DNA from: Caulobacter segnis ATCC 21756 | GTDB taxonomy: Bacteria > Pseudomonadota > Alphaproteobacteria > Caulobacterales > Caulobacteraceae | Length of the DNA stretch: 64,000 nucleotides | NCBI RefSeq assembly: GCF_000092285.1 | Contig: NC_014100.1 | Location: forward strand, 1,178,001-1,242,000 | Direction: 5' to 3' | In this document: positions 20,831 through 28,958 of the stretch, one piece after another | Position numbering within the stretch: the first letter of the stretch is position 1 | Layout of the letters: every line of letters begins with the position of its first letter | Position numbers and translations under genes: made by a program | Notes under the pieces: model-generated | What the model was told of the DNA's origin: nothing | What the model saw: only the letters and a program-made list of their open reading frames with translations | Databases searched by the model: none

Positions 20831-21259
20831 ATGCAGACGGCCACTGTTCTAGTCGAGAAGTCCGATTACCGTCCTTCCGAGGACGAACCGTTCATGAATG
20901 ACCGGCAGCTTGAGTATTTCAAGAACAAGTTGCTGGCCTGGAAGGAAGAGATCCTCCGCGAATCTCGCGAGACGGTGACCCATCTCCAGAAGGAAACCGA
21001 GAACCACGCCGATCTCGCCGATCGCGCGTCCTCGGAAACTGACCGAGCCCTTGAGCTCCGCACCCGCGACCGCCAACGAAAGCTGATCTCCAAGATCGAC
21101 CAGGCCTTGCGCCGAGTCGAAGACGGCTCCTATGGCTACTGCGAGGAGACCGGCGAGCCGATCGGCCTCGCCCGCCTGGAAGCCCGTCCGACGGCGACCA
21201 TGAGCGTGGAAGCCCAGGAGCGTCACGAGCGCCGCGAACGCGTCCACCGCGACGACTAA
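20831..21259 (+). CDS. dksA: RNA polymerase-binding transcription factor DksA, cysteine-poor variant
   Basis: 142 residues. DksA enters the RNA polymerase secondary channel and, with ppGpp, adjusts rRNA and amino-acid promoters. The coiled coil includes DLADRASSETDRALELRTRDR (tip acidic residues D and A/S), and the globular part has YGYCEETGEPIGLARLEARPTA. Only the first of the four zinc-finger cysteines of E. coli DksA remains, a state known for several alphaproteobacterial DksA proteins. ATG at 20831 was chosen over a longer frame. A strong terminator follows. Confidence 0.93.
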   Translation: MQTATVLVEKSDYRPSEDEPFMNDRQLEYFKNKLLAWKEEILRESRETVTHLQKETENHADLADRASSETDRALELRTRDRQRKLISKIDQALRRVEDGSYGYCEETGEPIGLARLEARPTATMSVEAQERHERRERVHRDD

Positions 21260-21288
21260 GCGCCCGCTTCGGCGACTATGTGTTTTCG

Positions 21289-21322
21289 AGCGGCCTCGGG
21301 GGAGACCCCGGGGCCGCTTTTG
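21289..21322 (+). terminator. Rho-independent terminator of dksA
   Basis: A 13-base stem with one G-U pair (AGCGGCCTCGGGG / CCCCGGGGCCGCT), GAGA tetraloop, then TTTTG-TTT. It begins 30 bases after the dksA stop. Confidence 0.85.
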
Positions 21323-21337
21323 TTTGGTGGGCGGAAG

Positions 21338-21385
21338 GTCAGCTTTCGACCCCGAATAGACGATGGGAAGGTCCGCTATCTGGCG
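21338..21385 (+). repeat. 48-base intergenic repeat, copy 1
   Basis: Starts GTCAGCTTTCGACCC and ends GTCCGCTATCTGGCG. It aligns without gaps to 25487-25534 at about 36 of 48 positions, with the two ends nearly identical and a variable middle. It lies in the dksA-esterase intergenic region. Confidence 0.55.
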
Positions 21386-21536
21386 ACCGCCGCCGTGTTT
21401 TCTAGTATCGGTGTAGTCTCCGAACTCAGGGCGGGAGTTCACCGGGACCGATAATTGCTCGCGGTGGCAATCTAAGGGTCTGGATTGGCGCCTGTGCCGA
21501 TGGCTGCGCGCGAGCCTTCTCTAATACGGCTACGCT

Positions 21537-22661
21537 CTACTTGCGTACCGCGCGCGCCTCGGTTCCGTTAACGTAAAAGATCATCGCTTTAGCTGGCTCT
21601 GGTCCCGCGTCAAAGGTGATCCGCGCATCGACACCATGGATGTAGAAGCGGTCCAGGGCCTCAGCGAGGATGTTGGCGGGCGGAGCGCCATCGACTTCCA
21701 GCAAGATACCGTCCTCGTCTTCACCGACGGTAACCTTGCGACCATCCGATAGAACATAGATTCCGAAGTAGCGTTGGGTCTGCTCGCGCGTCAGGTTGAT
21801 CGGCGAAGGATGTCTAATGGGCTGTGCGCGCGGGAGCAGGAATGGAACGGCCGCCGGCATCGCAAGCGGATAGTACGAGATATGGGTCTCGTCTTCGAAG
21901 GGCTTGGTCTTCAGTATCAGGCGCTCTGGCGCGCTCGATAGCGCGGCTGAGATCTTCTCCCCGCCGTCGACCATGTAGGCCTCTTCCTTGGCGCCCCAGG
22001 TGACGAACACCTTGCGGCCCGGCGCTCGGGCGGCGACGGTCTTTAAGCGATCGACCACGGTCGGGTCGGCCCAAAGGGAGGGGCTGGCGATCAGATAGCC
22101 GGAAAACGCTTCGGGATTGTCGGCCAGCATGTTCGCTGTGAAGATCCCCGATAGCGAATGACCAAACAGCACTGCGGATTTGGGGTCGAGCGGATAGCGC
22201 GTCTCCATGAGAGGCTTGAGCTCCTCAAGAAGGAAGGCCCTGAACATTGCTCCGCCGCCGCCCTTGGCGATCGTGCCGTCCGGGCGGGTTCCGGGCGCGA
22301 ACAGAAGATCACGCTCGCGAGTGGACGGACTGCCGGGCGGATAGCCAATGGCAATCACATAGGCCGGAGCCATTGTGCCGGCGCCACCCAACAACCACCC
22401 CGTAGGTCCGGCGATGTCGTACCCGCCGTCCAACACATAAATAGCTGGGGCGGTCTGGCCCGGCAGGATCGGCGGCGTGCCGGGCGCGGTAATCTGGACC
22501 TGGAAGTCGCGGCCCGCCCGCTCGGAGTGCACAATCAATTGCACCGCGCGCCTCTGCGGCGCAGGGCCCTCGGAAACAACCTTGAGAGTGGGCGCACCTG
22601 CGAGGGCGGGGAAAGCAAGCGCAAGGGCGACGAGAGTAACTAGGCCGTTTCGGATGCTCAT
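21537..22661 (-). CDS. Secreted alpha/beta-hydrolase (putative esterase family)
   Basis: 374 residues. A signal peptide (about 1-21, ending ALAGA) directs it to the periplasm or beyond. The nucleophile elbow is FGHSLSGIFTANML (GHSLSG, Ser about 169), and GGYDIAGPTGWLLGG plus IGYPPGSPSTRERDLLFAPG are typical of the esterase-D/IroE-like group that cleaves siderophore or other small esters. The last 80 residues form a separate beta-rich domain (QTQRYFGIYVLSDGRKVTVG). Base composition is a little lower in GC than its neighbours. A MecI/BlaI-like palindrome lies 34-47 bases upstream of the start. Confidence 0.82.
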   Translation of the reverse strand: MSIRNGLVTLVALALAFPALAGAPTLKVVSEGPAPQRRAVQLIVHSERAGRDFQVQITAPGTPPILPGQTAPAIYVLDGGYDIAGPTGWLLGGAGTMAPAYVIAIGYPPGSPSTRERDLLFAPGTRPDGTIAKGGGGAMFRAFLLEELKPLMETRYPLDPKSAVLFGHSLSGIFTANMLADNPEAFSGYLIASPSLWADPTVVDRLKTVAARAPGRKVFVTWGAKEEAYMVDGGEKISAALSSAPERLILKTKPFEDETHISYYPLAMPAAVPFLLPRAQPIRHPSPINLTREQTQRYFGIYVLSDGRKVTVGEDEDGILLEVDGAPPANILAEALDRFYIHGVDARITFDAGPEPAKAMIFYVNGTEARAVRK

Positions 22662-22694
22662 TTCTGACCTTTAGGCTGCCAACACGCACACTGG

Positions 22695-22708
22695 ATTACA
22701 GATGTAAT
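22695..22708. promoter_or_regulatory. MecI/BlaI-type operator upstream of the esterase gene
   Basis: ATTACA-GA-TGTAAT. The core TACA-N-ATGTA matches the operator recognised by the BlaI/MecI winged-helix repressors. Location 34-47 bases before the start codon would cover the promoter or transcription start. No BlaI or BlaR homologue is in the window. Confidence 0.5.
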
Positions 22709-22827
22709 TCAATGTCAACCGCGCCTTGCATCTCTCTCGATAAGCAATCGCCGTGTAGTTCGTGGATGATGGTTCGATGACCCCTAACCACCCATAGCCG
22801 ACCTCGATCAACCAATGACGGATCGGC

Positions 22828-23439
22828 CTACCACAGCGTCTTGGCCGCCCGCTCGGCCCAGCCCGCGTCATAGGCCTCGCCGCCGACCTCGCCGGCGGTG
22901 AAGGCCGCCAGCATGGCGCCGGGGGAGGGCAGGGTCTTCGGGTCGATCTGGCTCTCGGCCTTCCAGAGGCCCGAGCGCACGATGGCCCGGGCGCATTGGA
23001 AATAGGCCTCCTCGACGGTGATGATCGTGACGGTGCGCGGCGGCTTGCCATCGACGGCGAAGCTTTCGAGCAGGTCGGGATCGGCGCTCAGCCTGGCGCG
23101 GCCATTGACGCGGAAGGTCGTGCCCGAGCCGGGGATCAGGAACAGCAGCGCCACGCGCGGGTCGCGGACGATGTTGCGCAGGGTGTCGAGGCGGTTGTTG
23201 CCGCGTCGGTCGGGCAGCATCAGGGTCTTGGGATCGGCGATGCGGACGAAGCCGGGCAGGTCGCCGCGCGGGCTGCAGTCCAGGCCTTCCGGACCCACGG
23301 TGGCCAGGGCGACGAACGGCGAGGCCTGGATCAGGGCCGCGTAGTGCGGGGTGACATGGTCGCTGACCTTGACGGTCGAGGCCGGCAGAGGCTCGGGCTG
23401 ATACAGCGCCTCCAAGGCCTCGATCGTGGTGATGTCCAT
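22828..23439 (-). CDS. Pyridoxamine 5'-phosphate oxidase-fold FMN-binding protein
   Basis: 203 residues with the split-barrel fold of the PNPOx family. SPFVALATVGPEGLDCSPRGDLPGFVRI forms the first strands, PDRRGNNRLDTLRNI is the FMN phosphate-binding loop, and VALLFLIPGSGTTFRVNGRA follows. The family is close to the 200-residue FMN-dependent proteins of the MSMEG_1061 type, usually of unknown substrate. It is not PdxH itself, since PdxH C-terminal residues are missing. It lies 50 bases before the response-regulator gene on the same strand. Confidence 0.85.
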   Translation of the reverse strand: MDITTIEALEALYQPEPLPASTVKVSDHVTPHYAALIQASPFVALATVGPEGLDCSPRGDLPGFVRIADPKTLMLPDRRGNNRLDTLRNIVRDPRVALLFLIPGSGTTFRVNGRARLSADPDLLESFAVDGKPPRTVTIITVEEAYFQCARAIVRSGLWKAESQIDPKTLPSPGAMLAAFTAGEVGGEAYDAGWAERAAKTLW

Positions 23440-23489
23440 CGCGCGTCCTCCCCGGTCAGACCTTACGGGCGGTGCGGGCGAGCGGCAAA

Positions 23490-23852
23490 TCAGCGCGTGA
23501 AGGCGCGGGCGCAGGCTTCGGCCAGATGGCGCGGGGAAATGGGCTTGTCGACAATCGGCTTGAAGCGACCGCGCAACTGGTCGGCGTTACCGGTGACATA
23601 GACGACCGGGATATGGCCGAGCTGGCTTTGGATCGCCTCGACCGCCTCGACGCCGGTCCCGCCGACAATACGATAGTCCGCGGTGATCAAGTCCGGAGGA
23701 TGAGCGACCGCCATGGCCAAGGCGTCGGCCGGACTATCGGCGATGTCGAAACTGGTGAAGCCTTGCTCGGCAAGAAGAGCCTCAACCTCGAAGGCCACGA
23801 GGATTTCATCCTCGATGATCAATACATGTCGGGCCTTTGCGTGCACGGTCAT
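23490..23852 (-). CDS. Single-domain response regulator
   Basis: 120 residues, only a receiver domain. IIEDE (about 11-15) supplies the metal-binding acids, DLITADYRI contains the phosphoacceptor Asp (about 59), VYVTGN carries the switch Thr and VDKPISP the conserved Lys. There is no output domain, so it probably acts by protein contact or as a phosphate shuttle, as many Caulobacter stand-alone receivers do with HWE kinases. Its partner kinase cannot be named. Confidence 0.88.
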   Translation of the reverse strand: MTVHAKARHVLIIEDEILVAFEVEALLAEQGFTSFDIADSPADALAMAVAHPPDLITADYRIVGGTGVEAVEAIQSQLGHIPVVYVTGNADQLRGRFKPIVDKPISPRHLAEACARAFTR

Positions 23853-24033
23853 TGCCGCTGCTTTCTATCGAGTCCCACGACATATCAATGACGACCCGCC
23901 CTCGCGCGCCAGTCGCGTTTTCGTGATCGCGAATAACGCAGGAGTTGAGTGACTTCCAGCCCGAGGCTGCGCGCGCGGACAAACCGCGCTATGGAACGCC
24001 AAACAGATAAGATCCGCAGGAGCGCCTTCGTCG

Positions 24034-24837
24034 ATGTCCCAGCCCTTGATCCTGACCGAGAAGCGCGGCCACGTCGCCATTCTCACCCTGAACCGTCCCG
24101 ACGCGATGAACGCCCTGGGCGCGCCGGGCGACGGCGACCAGGTGGCGGCGGCCTGCGAGGCGATCAACGACGACCAGGAGATCCGCTGCGTGATCCTGAC
24201 GGGCGCGGGCAAGGCCTTCTCGGCCGGCGGCGACGTCAAGGCGATGAAGGCCCGCGAGGGCGCCTTCGCCGGCAACGGCGTGGCCGTGCGCGACGGCTAT
24301 CGCAAGAACATCCATCGCATCGTGCGGGCCATCTACGGCCTGGAGGTCCCCTCGATCGCGGCGGTCAATGGCGCGGCGATCGGCTTGGGCTGCGACGTGG
24401 CCTGCATGACCGACATCCGCATCGCCGCCGACACAGCCAAGTTCGGCGTCACCTTCCTGAAGCTGGGTTTGATCCCCGGTGACGGCGGCGCCTGGCTGAT
24501 GCCGCGCACGATCGGGATGAGCCGCGCGGCCGAGCTCTTGTTCACCGGCGATGTGATCGACGCGGCCAAGGCGGCCGAGTGGGGGCTGGTCAGCAAGGCC
24601 GTGCCGGCCGCGACCCTGATGGACGAGGCCATGGCCCTGGCCGAGCGGATCGCCCAGCAGCCGCCGCACGCCCTGCGCATGGCCAAGAGTCTGCTCAAGC
24701 ACGGCCAGACCGCCAGCTACGACACCCTGATGGAGATGAGCGCCGCCGCCCAGGCCATCGCTCACCACACGCAGGACCACATGGAAGGCGTCGAGGCGAT
24801 CCTCGAAAAGCGCGCGCCTCAGTTCAAGGGCGCTTGA
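24034..24837 (+). CDS. Enoyl-CoA hydratase/isomerase family protein
   Basis: 267 residues of the crotonase fold. GAGKAFSAGGDVKAM is the oxyanion-hole loop and VNGAAIGLGCDVACMTDIRIA the second. The two glutamates of classical enoyl-CoA hydratase are not in place (CDVA for CELA; KFGVTFLKLGLIPGDGG for the FGQPEILLG region), so simple hydration is doubtful. The FLKLGLIPGDGGAW block is closest to isomerases of the PaaG type. It acts on acyl-CoA thioesters in the cytosol. The next gene starts three bases after its stop, so both are co-transcribed. Confidence 0.87.
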   Translation: MSQPLILTEKRGHVAILTLNRPDAMNALGAPGDGDQVAAACEAINDDQEIRCVILTGAGKAFSAGGDVKAMKAREGAFAGNGVAVRDGYRKNIHRIVRAIYGLEVPSIAAVNGAAIGLGCDVACMTDIRIAADTAKFGVTFLKLGLIPGDGGAWLMPRTIGMSRAAELLFTGDVIDAAKAAEWGLVSKAVPAATLMDEAMALAERIAQQPPHALRMAKSLLKHGQTASYDTLMEMSAAAQAIAHHTQDHMEGVEAILEKRAPQFKGA

Positions 24838-24839
24838 GC

Positions 24840-25436
24840 ATGGGCAAGGAAGCTAGCGGCGTCTGGGGCCAGCTCTCCGAAGGCGAGAGCGAGGGCAAGT
24901 TGTTGTGGGAGCCGCCGAAGCTGATCTTCCGCGGCGCCTATCGCGGCATCTACCAGGGCCACGCCCTGAAGAACGTCCGGACCGAGGGCGACGATCTGGT
25001 GCTCAGCGACGGCACGCGCTTCACGCTGGAGCCCGGCCAGGCCGAAAAGTGGGTCCACGCCATCCTCAATCCCCCGTCGCGCCTCGACAAGCTGGGCGTG
25101 AAGCCGGGCATGACGGTGGTGATCGACGGCGTCGAGGACGAGGCGTTCCTCGAGGAGCTGGGCGCGCGCGTCGAGCCGGTCGAGGCCGAGGAGGGGATCG
25201 ACATCCTGTTCCTGGCCGCCGAGGACCTGGCCGACCTCGACCGTATGGACGACTGGAAGGGCGCGCTGGCCGACAAGGGCGCGATCTGGGTGGTCGCCCA
25301 GAAGGGCAAGGGCGCGCCGCTGAAGGACGTCGAAATCCTGGAGGCCGTGCGTGGGCTGGGCTTCACGGACACCAAGGTGTGCGCGTTCTCGCGGACCCAT
25401 ACGGCGCTGCGGTTCGTGAAGCGCAAGGGCGGGTAG
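24840..25436 (+). CDS. Conserved hypothetical protein, DUF3052-like C-terminal half
   Basis: 198 residues, soluble. The N-terminal half (LLWEPPKLIFRGAYRGIY, then DGTRFTLEPGQAEKWVHAI) looks like a small beta domain. The C-terminal half has PSRLDKLGVKPGMTVVIDGV, IDILFLAAEDLADLD and KGAIWVVAQKGKGAPLKD, the pattern of DUF3052-type proteins related to degenerate Rossmann folds. Function unknown. It immediately follows the crotonase gene, so a link with acyl-CoA metabolism is possible. Confidence 0.75.
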   Translation: MGKEASGVWGQLSEGESEGKLLWEPPKLIFRGAYRGIYQGHALKNVRTEGDDLVLSDGTRFTLEPGQAEKWVHAILNPPSRLDKLGVKPGMTVVIDGVEDEAFLEELGARVEPVEAEEGIDILFLAAEDLADLDRMDDWKGALADKGAIWVVAQKGKGAPLKDVEILEAVRGLGFTDTKVCAFSRTHTALRFVKRKGG

Positions 25437-25486
25437 GGCCGTTCATCGCGCGGCGGCGGGCGGACGGTTGGGGTGTCGATCTCAAC

Positions 25487-25534
25487 GTCCGCTTTCGACC
25501 CAGAGCGGACCGTTCAAACGTCCGCTATCAGGCG
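25487..25534 (+). repeat. 48-base intergenic repeat, copy 2
   Basis: Starts GTCCGCTTTCGACCC and ends GTCCGCTATCAGGCG; ungapped partner of 21338-21385. It stands just after a gene end, like copy 1. Confidence 0.55.
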
Positions 25535-25602
25535 CATGAGTCTAAGACCGCCCACGGCAGAGGCGCCAAGCATGATGCTCGGCCGTAGGGCGATCACCCC
25601 GC

Positions 25603-26127
25603 CTAGCCGCCCTGGACCACTTCCGGCAGCGACTTGCCGTCGACGCCATGGCCTCGCCGCGAGCCGCAGGCATAGGTGGCGATCGCTCGAGCTCGCGCAT
25701 CGGTACGCCTCACGGCCTCGTTGCTAGTGCGGACATAGGCGAAGTTCCGGTCATACTGTCTCGTGAGCACGATCTGCTCGCCGGTCTTCGAGCAATTGAT
25801 CCGGGACGTGATCTCGGTGTAGTCCGACTTGTCATCCGGCCAGACGAAGTACTGAAGCTCGACCTTGTCGCCGACCCGATTGATCGAGTTGAGGTTCACT
25901 GCGACGGTCTGGCGGACGCCGGGGGCTGGGCCGCCGAGGCGGACGGCGTCGCCGCCCGTCATCCAGGCTTCCGGCGGATAGGCTCCGCCGTCGCGCTTGC
26001 TGCTGGCCGGCGCCTGCTGCGGGAGGGGCTTCACCTGGAGGAGCCCCCAGTTCTGCTTCGGCCATTCCTGCGCGAAGGCTGGAGCGGCGAACGAGAGCAC
26101 AGCCATCAAGACGACGAGCAATTTCAT
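25603..26127 (-). CDS. Secreted hypothetical protein
   Basis: 174 residues from the ATG at 26127, which follows a GGAAAGAGC ribosome site. Residues 1-19 form a signal peptide (MKLLVVLMAVLSFAAPAFA). The mature part contains KVELQYFVWPDDKSDYTEI, a cysteine pair (RINCSKTGEQ and ATYACGSRRG) likely to be disulfide-linked, and conserved aromatic residues. This recalls small surface-adhesin-E-like or other periplasmic beta proteins, but I cannot name the family. No operon partner. Confidence 0.72.
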   Translation of the reverse strand: MKLLVVLMAVLSFAAPAFAQEWPKQNWGLLQVKPLPQQAPASSKRDGGAYPPEAWMTGGDAVRLGGPAPGVRQTVAVNLNSINRVGDKVELQYFVWPDDKSDYTEITSRINCSKTGEQIVLTRQYDRNFAYVRTSNEAVRRTDARARAIATYACGSRRGHGVDGKSLPEVVQGG

Positions 26128-26311
26128 GCGGAGCTCTTTCCTCAAGCGTGACGAGAAGCCTATTCCTGCCACCTGAGGTAATCAACGGCTCCGTGGCGTC
26201 ACCGCCTGAACGCGGTGCCGACGGCCGATCCCACAGGGACTGAGGTCCGACAACCACCCATCACGGACCATTGGCGCTTCCGCTTCCTTCGCTCGCCGGT
26301 AGCGAACGCCC

Positions 26312-27229
26312 TCATTCCAGGGCGGGAACGAGCGCGTGTTGCGAGGCCGCCAGCAGTCGCTTCCGTTCGGCCTCGCCGCGGTACAGGAAGTCATACGGCA
26401 GGCCCAGCCGGACGCTGGCCTGGCAGGGCGGCGAGGTCTTGATCGCGATCCGGTCGGCCAGCTTGCCGGCGGCCTTCAGCGCCAGGCCATCAGCCAGCGT
26501 CAGGTCATAGTCGCGCCCGAGCGACAGCTTGCGCCGCACCATCGGCGGCAGCAGCGAGACCGAGGCTCGCGCCAGGGCGCGATGCAGGATCTTCGGGGCC
26601 GCCGGCGCGGCCTTGCCCGACTGGATGATCCCCAAGAACTCTTCGACGATCGGGTGGGGCTCGAAACGCGGCGCGAGCTTTTCCATCATCGCCATGAAGT
26701 CCGCCTGGGAGCTCGGCGAATAGCGCACGCCGTAGAGCCGGGCGATCGGGTGAGCCTCGCGGTAGAACTGCGTCTTCTCGGCCTCGCTCAGCGGCGTGAC
26801 GAAGCGGTCATAGGCGTTCAGGAAGCCATAGGCGGCCGTGGCGCTGACCCAGTCCAGCAGTTCGGGATCCAGCGCGCGATAGGCCTCGCCCTTCGGCGTG
26901 TCGCCGGACACCCGCGCGTGCATGTTGGTCACGCCCTGGATGACCCGTCGCGCCGCGGCCTGCGGGCCGTAGACCCCGACCATGGCGGCGATCCCGGTGC
27001 GCTTGGAGCGTCCGATCGGATCGGCCTTGTAGGTCGAGTGGTCCCAGACGCCCGAGCGGATCCGGGCGTCGGCGAATTCCAGCAGCACGGCCGCGACGCC
27101 GCCGACCGCCAGGGCGATGGGGTTCTTGTAGACGCGCCAATGGACCGAGCTTGGCTCCAGATAGGCGGGCGCGCCCGGCGGGTTGGCGTAGTCGATCTTC
27201 CAGCCCAGGTACGAGGATGGTTCGGCCAT
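26312..27229 (-). CDS. Oxygenase MpaB-like protein (DUF2236)
   Basis: 305 residues. DUF2236/MpaB proteins are heme-associated oxygenase-like enzymes acting on hydrophobic substrates. Seen here are RSGVWDHSTYKADPIGRSKRTG, the YGPQAAARRVIQGVTNMHARVSG segment with its conserved His, YRALDPELLDWVSATAAYGFL and the YREAHPIARLYGV motif, in the order found in this family. It lies 72 bases downstream of the Baeyer-Villiger monooxygenase gene on the same strand, suggesting joint action on a lipid, steroid or ketone. Confidence 0.83.
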   Translation of the reverse strand: MAEPSSYLGWKIDYANPPGAPAYLEPSSVHWRVYKNPIALAVGGVAAVLLEFADARIRSGVWDHSTYKADPIGRSKRTGIAAMVGVYGPQAAARRVIQGVTNMHARVSGDTPKGEAYRALDPELLDWVSATAAYGFLNAYDRFVTPLSEAEKTQFYREAHPIARLYGVRYSPSSQADFMAMMEKLAPRFEPHPIVEEFLGIIQSGKAAPAAPKILHRALARASVSLLPPMVRRKLSLGRDYDLTLADGLALKAAGKLADRIAIKTSPPCQASVRLGLPYDFLYRGEAERKRLLAASQHALVPALE

Positions 27230-27301
27230 GCGCGATCTCCTTCAAGGAAGAACGTCGGCGTGGGCGATCATCGCCGCAACCTGTCAGATCCGATAGGGAA
27301 A

Positions 27302-28783
27302 CTAGGCTGCGGCCTTCAGGGTTGCGGCGCCGGCGCCCGTCTTGCGGCCGAATTCCATGATCCCGTCGTCGACCTTGCCAAAGCGCAGGGTCATCAGGTC
27401 GAGGGCGTAGTTCTGATGCGCCTTCCACGGCGCCTTGGGGCCCTGCTTGGGGAACATGCCGATGGAGCGCGTCACATAGCCGGACGAGAAGTCCAGCCAG
27501 GGGGCGATGGCCATGTTCGGGTCGTCGACCCGCGGCACGCAGTAGTCCGCATGCGTGCGGTCCAGATGCTTGAGCAGGCGGCAGACATACTCGCTGGTCA
27601 GGTCCGCCTTCAGCGTCCAGCTGGCGTTGGTGTAGCCGAACGCGGACGCGAGGTTGGGCGCGTCGCTGAACATCATGCCCTTGTAGCTGAACGCCTTGGA
27701 AAGCTCGGCGACCTTGCCGTCGACCACGACCTCCATGCCCCCCAGCAGTTGCAGCTGCAGGCCCGTGGCGGTGACGACGACGTCGGCCTTCAGGGTCTTG
27801 CCGGACTTCAGAAGGATCCCGTCCTCGGTGAAGGTCTCGATCTGGTCGGTGACGACCGAGCTCTGGCCAGCCTTGATCGAGTCGAAGAGGTCGGCGTCCG
27901 GCACCAGGCACAGGCGCTGGTCCCAGGGATTGTACTTGGGCGTGAAGTGGGTGGCGATGTCGTAGTCGGGGCCCAGGTGGTCGCGGACCAGGTCCAGCAG
28001 CCGTTCCTTCATCTTCTCCGGCCGCTTGCGGGCCAGGTTGAAGAACAAGAGCTGCATCAGGACGTTCTTCCAGCGCGTGAGGCCGTAGGCGGTCATGGCG
28101 GGCAGCTTGGTCCGCAGCCAGTTGGCCAGGCCGTCCTCGGCCGGGCGCGAGACCACGTAGGTCGGCGAGCGCTGCAGCATCACGACGTGCGCGGCGGTCT
28201 TGGCCATCTCCGGCACCAGGGTCACGGCGGTGGCGCCGCTGCCGATCACCACGACCTGCTTGTCGGCGTAGTCGAGATCCTCGGGCCAATGCTGCGGGTG
28301 GACGATGCGGCCCTTGAAGCGCTCGGTCCCCGCGAAGTCCGGCGTATAGCCCGCCGAGTAGCGGTAGTAGCCCGAGCACATGTAGAGGAAGCCGCAGCTG
28401 AACGTGACGATCTGGCCGTCGTGCTCGGCCTCGACGGTCCAGGTGGCGGTCTCGGTGGACCAGCTGGCCCGCTTGACCTTGTGCTGGAAGCGGATGTGGC
28501 GGTCGACGTCGTTCTCGCGCGCGGTCTCGCGGACATAGTTCAGGATCGAGGGGCCGTCGGCGATCGCCTTGGCCGCCTTCCACGGCTTGAAGCTGTAGCC
28601 AAGCGTGTACATGTCGCTGTCGGAGCGGATGCCGGGATAGCGGAACAGGTCCCAGGTGCCGCCGATCGCCTCGCGCCCTTCCAGGATCGCGAAGGTCTTG
28701 CCCGGGCAGTGCTTGCGCAGGTGGTAGGCCGCGCCGATCCCCGAGAGGCCGGCGCCGACGATCAGCACATCCACGTGTTCCAT
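27302..28783 (-). CDS. Flavin-containing Baeyer-Villiger-type monooxygenase
   Basis: 493 residues. FAD Rossmann site VDVLIVGAGLSGIGAAYHL (4-22), the WDLFRYPGIRSDSDMYTLGY stretch that is diagnostic for EthA-like monooxygenases, and the NADPH site VVVIGSGATAVTLVPEMA. The Baeyer-Villiger fingerprint region is FKGRIVHPQHWPEDLDY. These enzymes insert oxygen next to a ketone, using NADPH and FAD. The start at 28783 aligns with relatives; the longer frame upstream covers regulatory palindromes. It is probably the first gene of an operon with the MpaB-like gene. Confidence 0.9.
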   Translation of the reverse strand: MEHVDVLIVGAGLSGIGAAYHLRKHCPGKTFAILEGREAIGGTWDLFRYPGIRSDSDMYTLGYSFKPWKAAKAIADGPSILNYVRETARENDVDRHIRFQHKVKRASWSTETATWTVEAEHDGQIVTFSCGFLYMCSGYYRYSAGYTPDFAGTERFKGRIVHPQHWPEDLDYADKQVVVIGSGATAVTLVPEMAKTAAHVVMLQRSPTYVVSRPAEDGLANWLRTKLPAMTAYGLTRWKNVLMQLLFFNLARKRPEKMKERLLDLVRDHLGPDYDIATHFTPKYNPWDQRLCLVPDADLFDSIKAGQSSVVTDQIETFTEDGILLKSGKTLKADVVVTATGLQLQLLGGMEVVVDGKVAELSKAFSYKGMMFSDAPNLASAFGYTNASWTLKADLTSEYVCRLLKHLDRTHADYCVPRVDDPNMAIAPWLDFSSGYVTRSIGMFPKQGPKAPWKAHQNYALDLMTLRFGKVDDGIMEFGRKTGAGAATLKAAA

Positions 28784-28841
28784 CAGATTTCCGCCCCGCT
28801 TCGACGCCCGACGGTTGATCCGCCGTGGCGATAGGTGAACA

Positions 28842-28867
28842 TTGTTCAGGAACAAAACGACCGTTTT
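28842..28867. promoter_or_regulatory. Paired inverted repeats in the monooxygenase / EamA divergent region
   Basis: TTGTTC-AG-GAACAA (28842-28855) is a perfect inverted repeat, overlapped by AAAAC-GACC-GTTTT (28854-28867). They lie 60-85 bases upstream of the monooxygenase start and about 95-115 bases before the EamA gene. The symmetry suggests a TetR- or MarR-type repressor, common for such monooxygenases; no regulator gene is adjacent. Confidence 0.45.
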
Positions 28868-28958
28868 GACCGAACGTCAACCGCGATAGCGCCCCAACAT
28901 GAGCGTCGCGCGGGTTTTGATTGCGGACGGAGGCGGCGAAGGCTTAAGCGGTAGTCCT

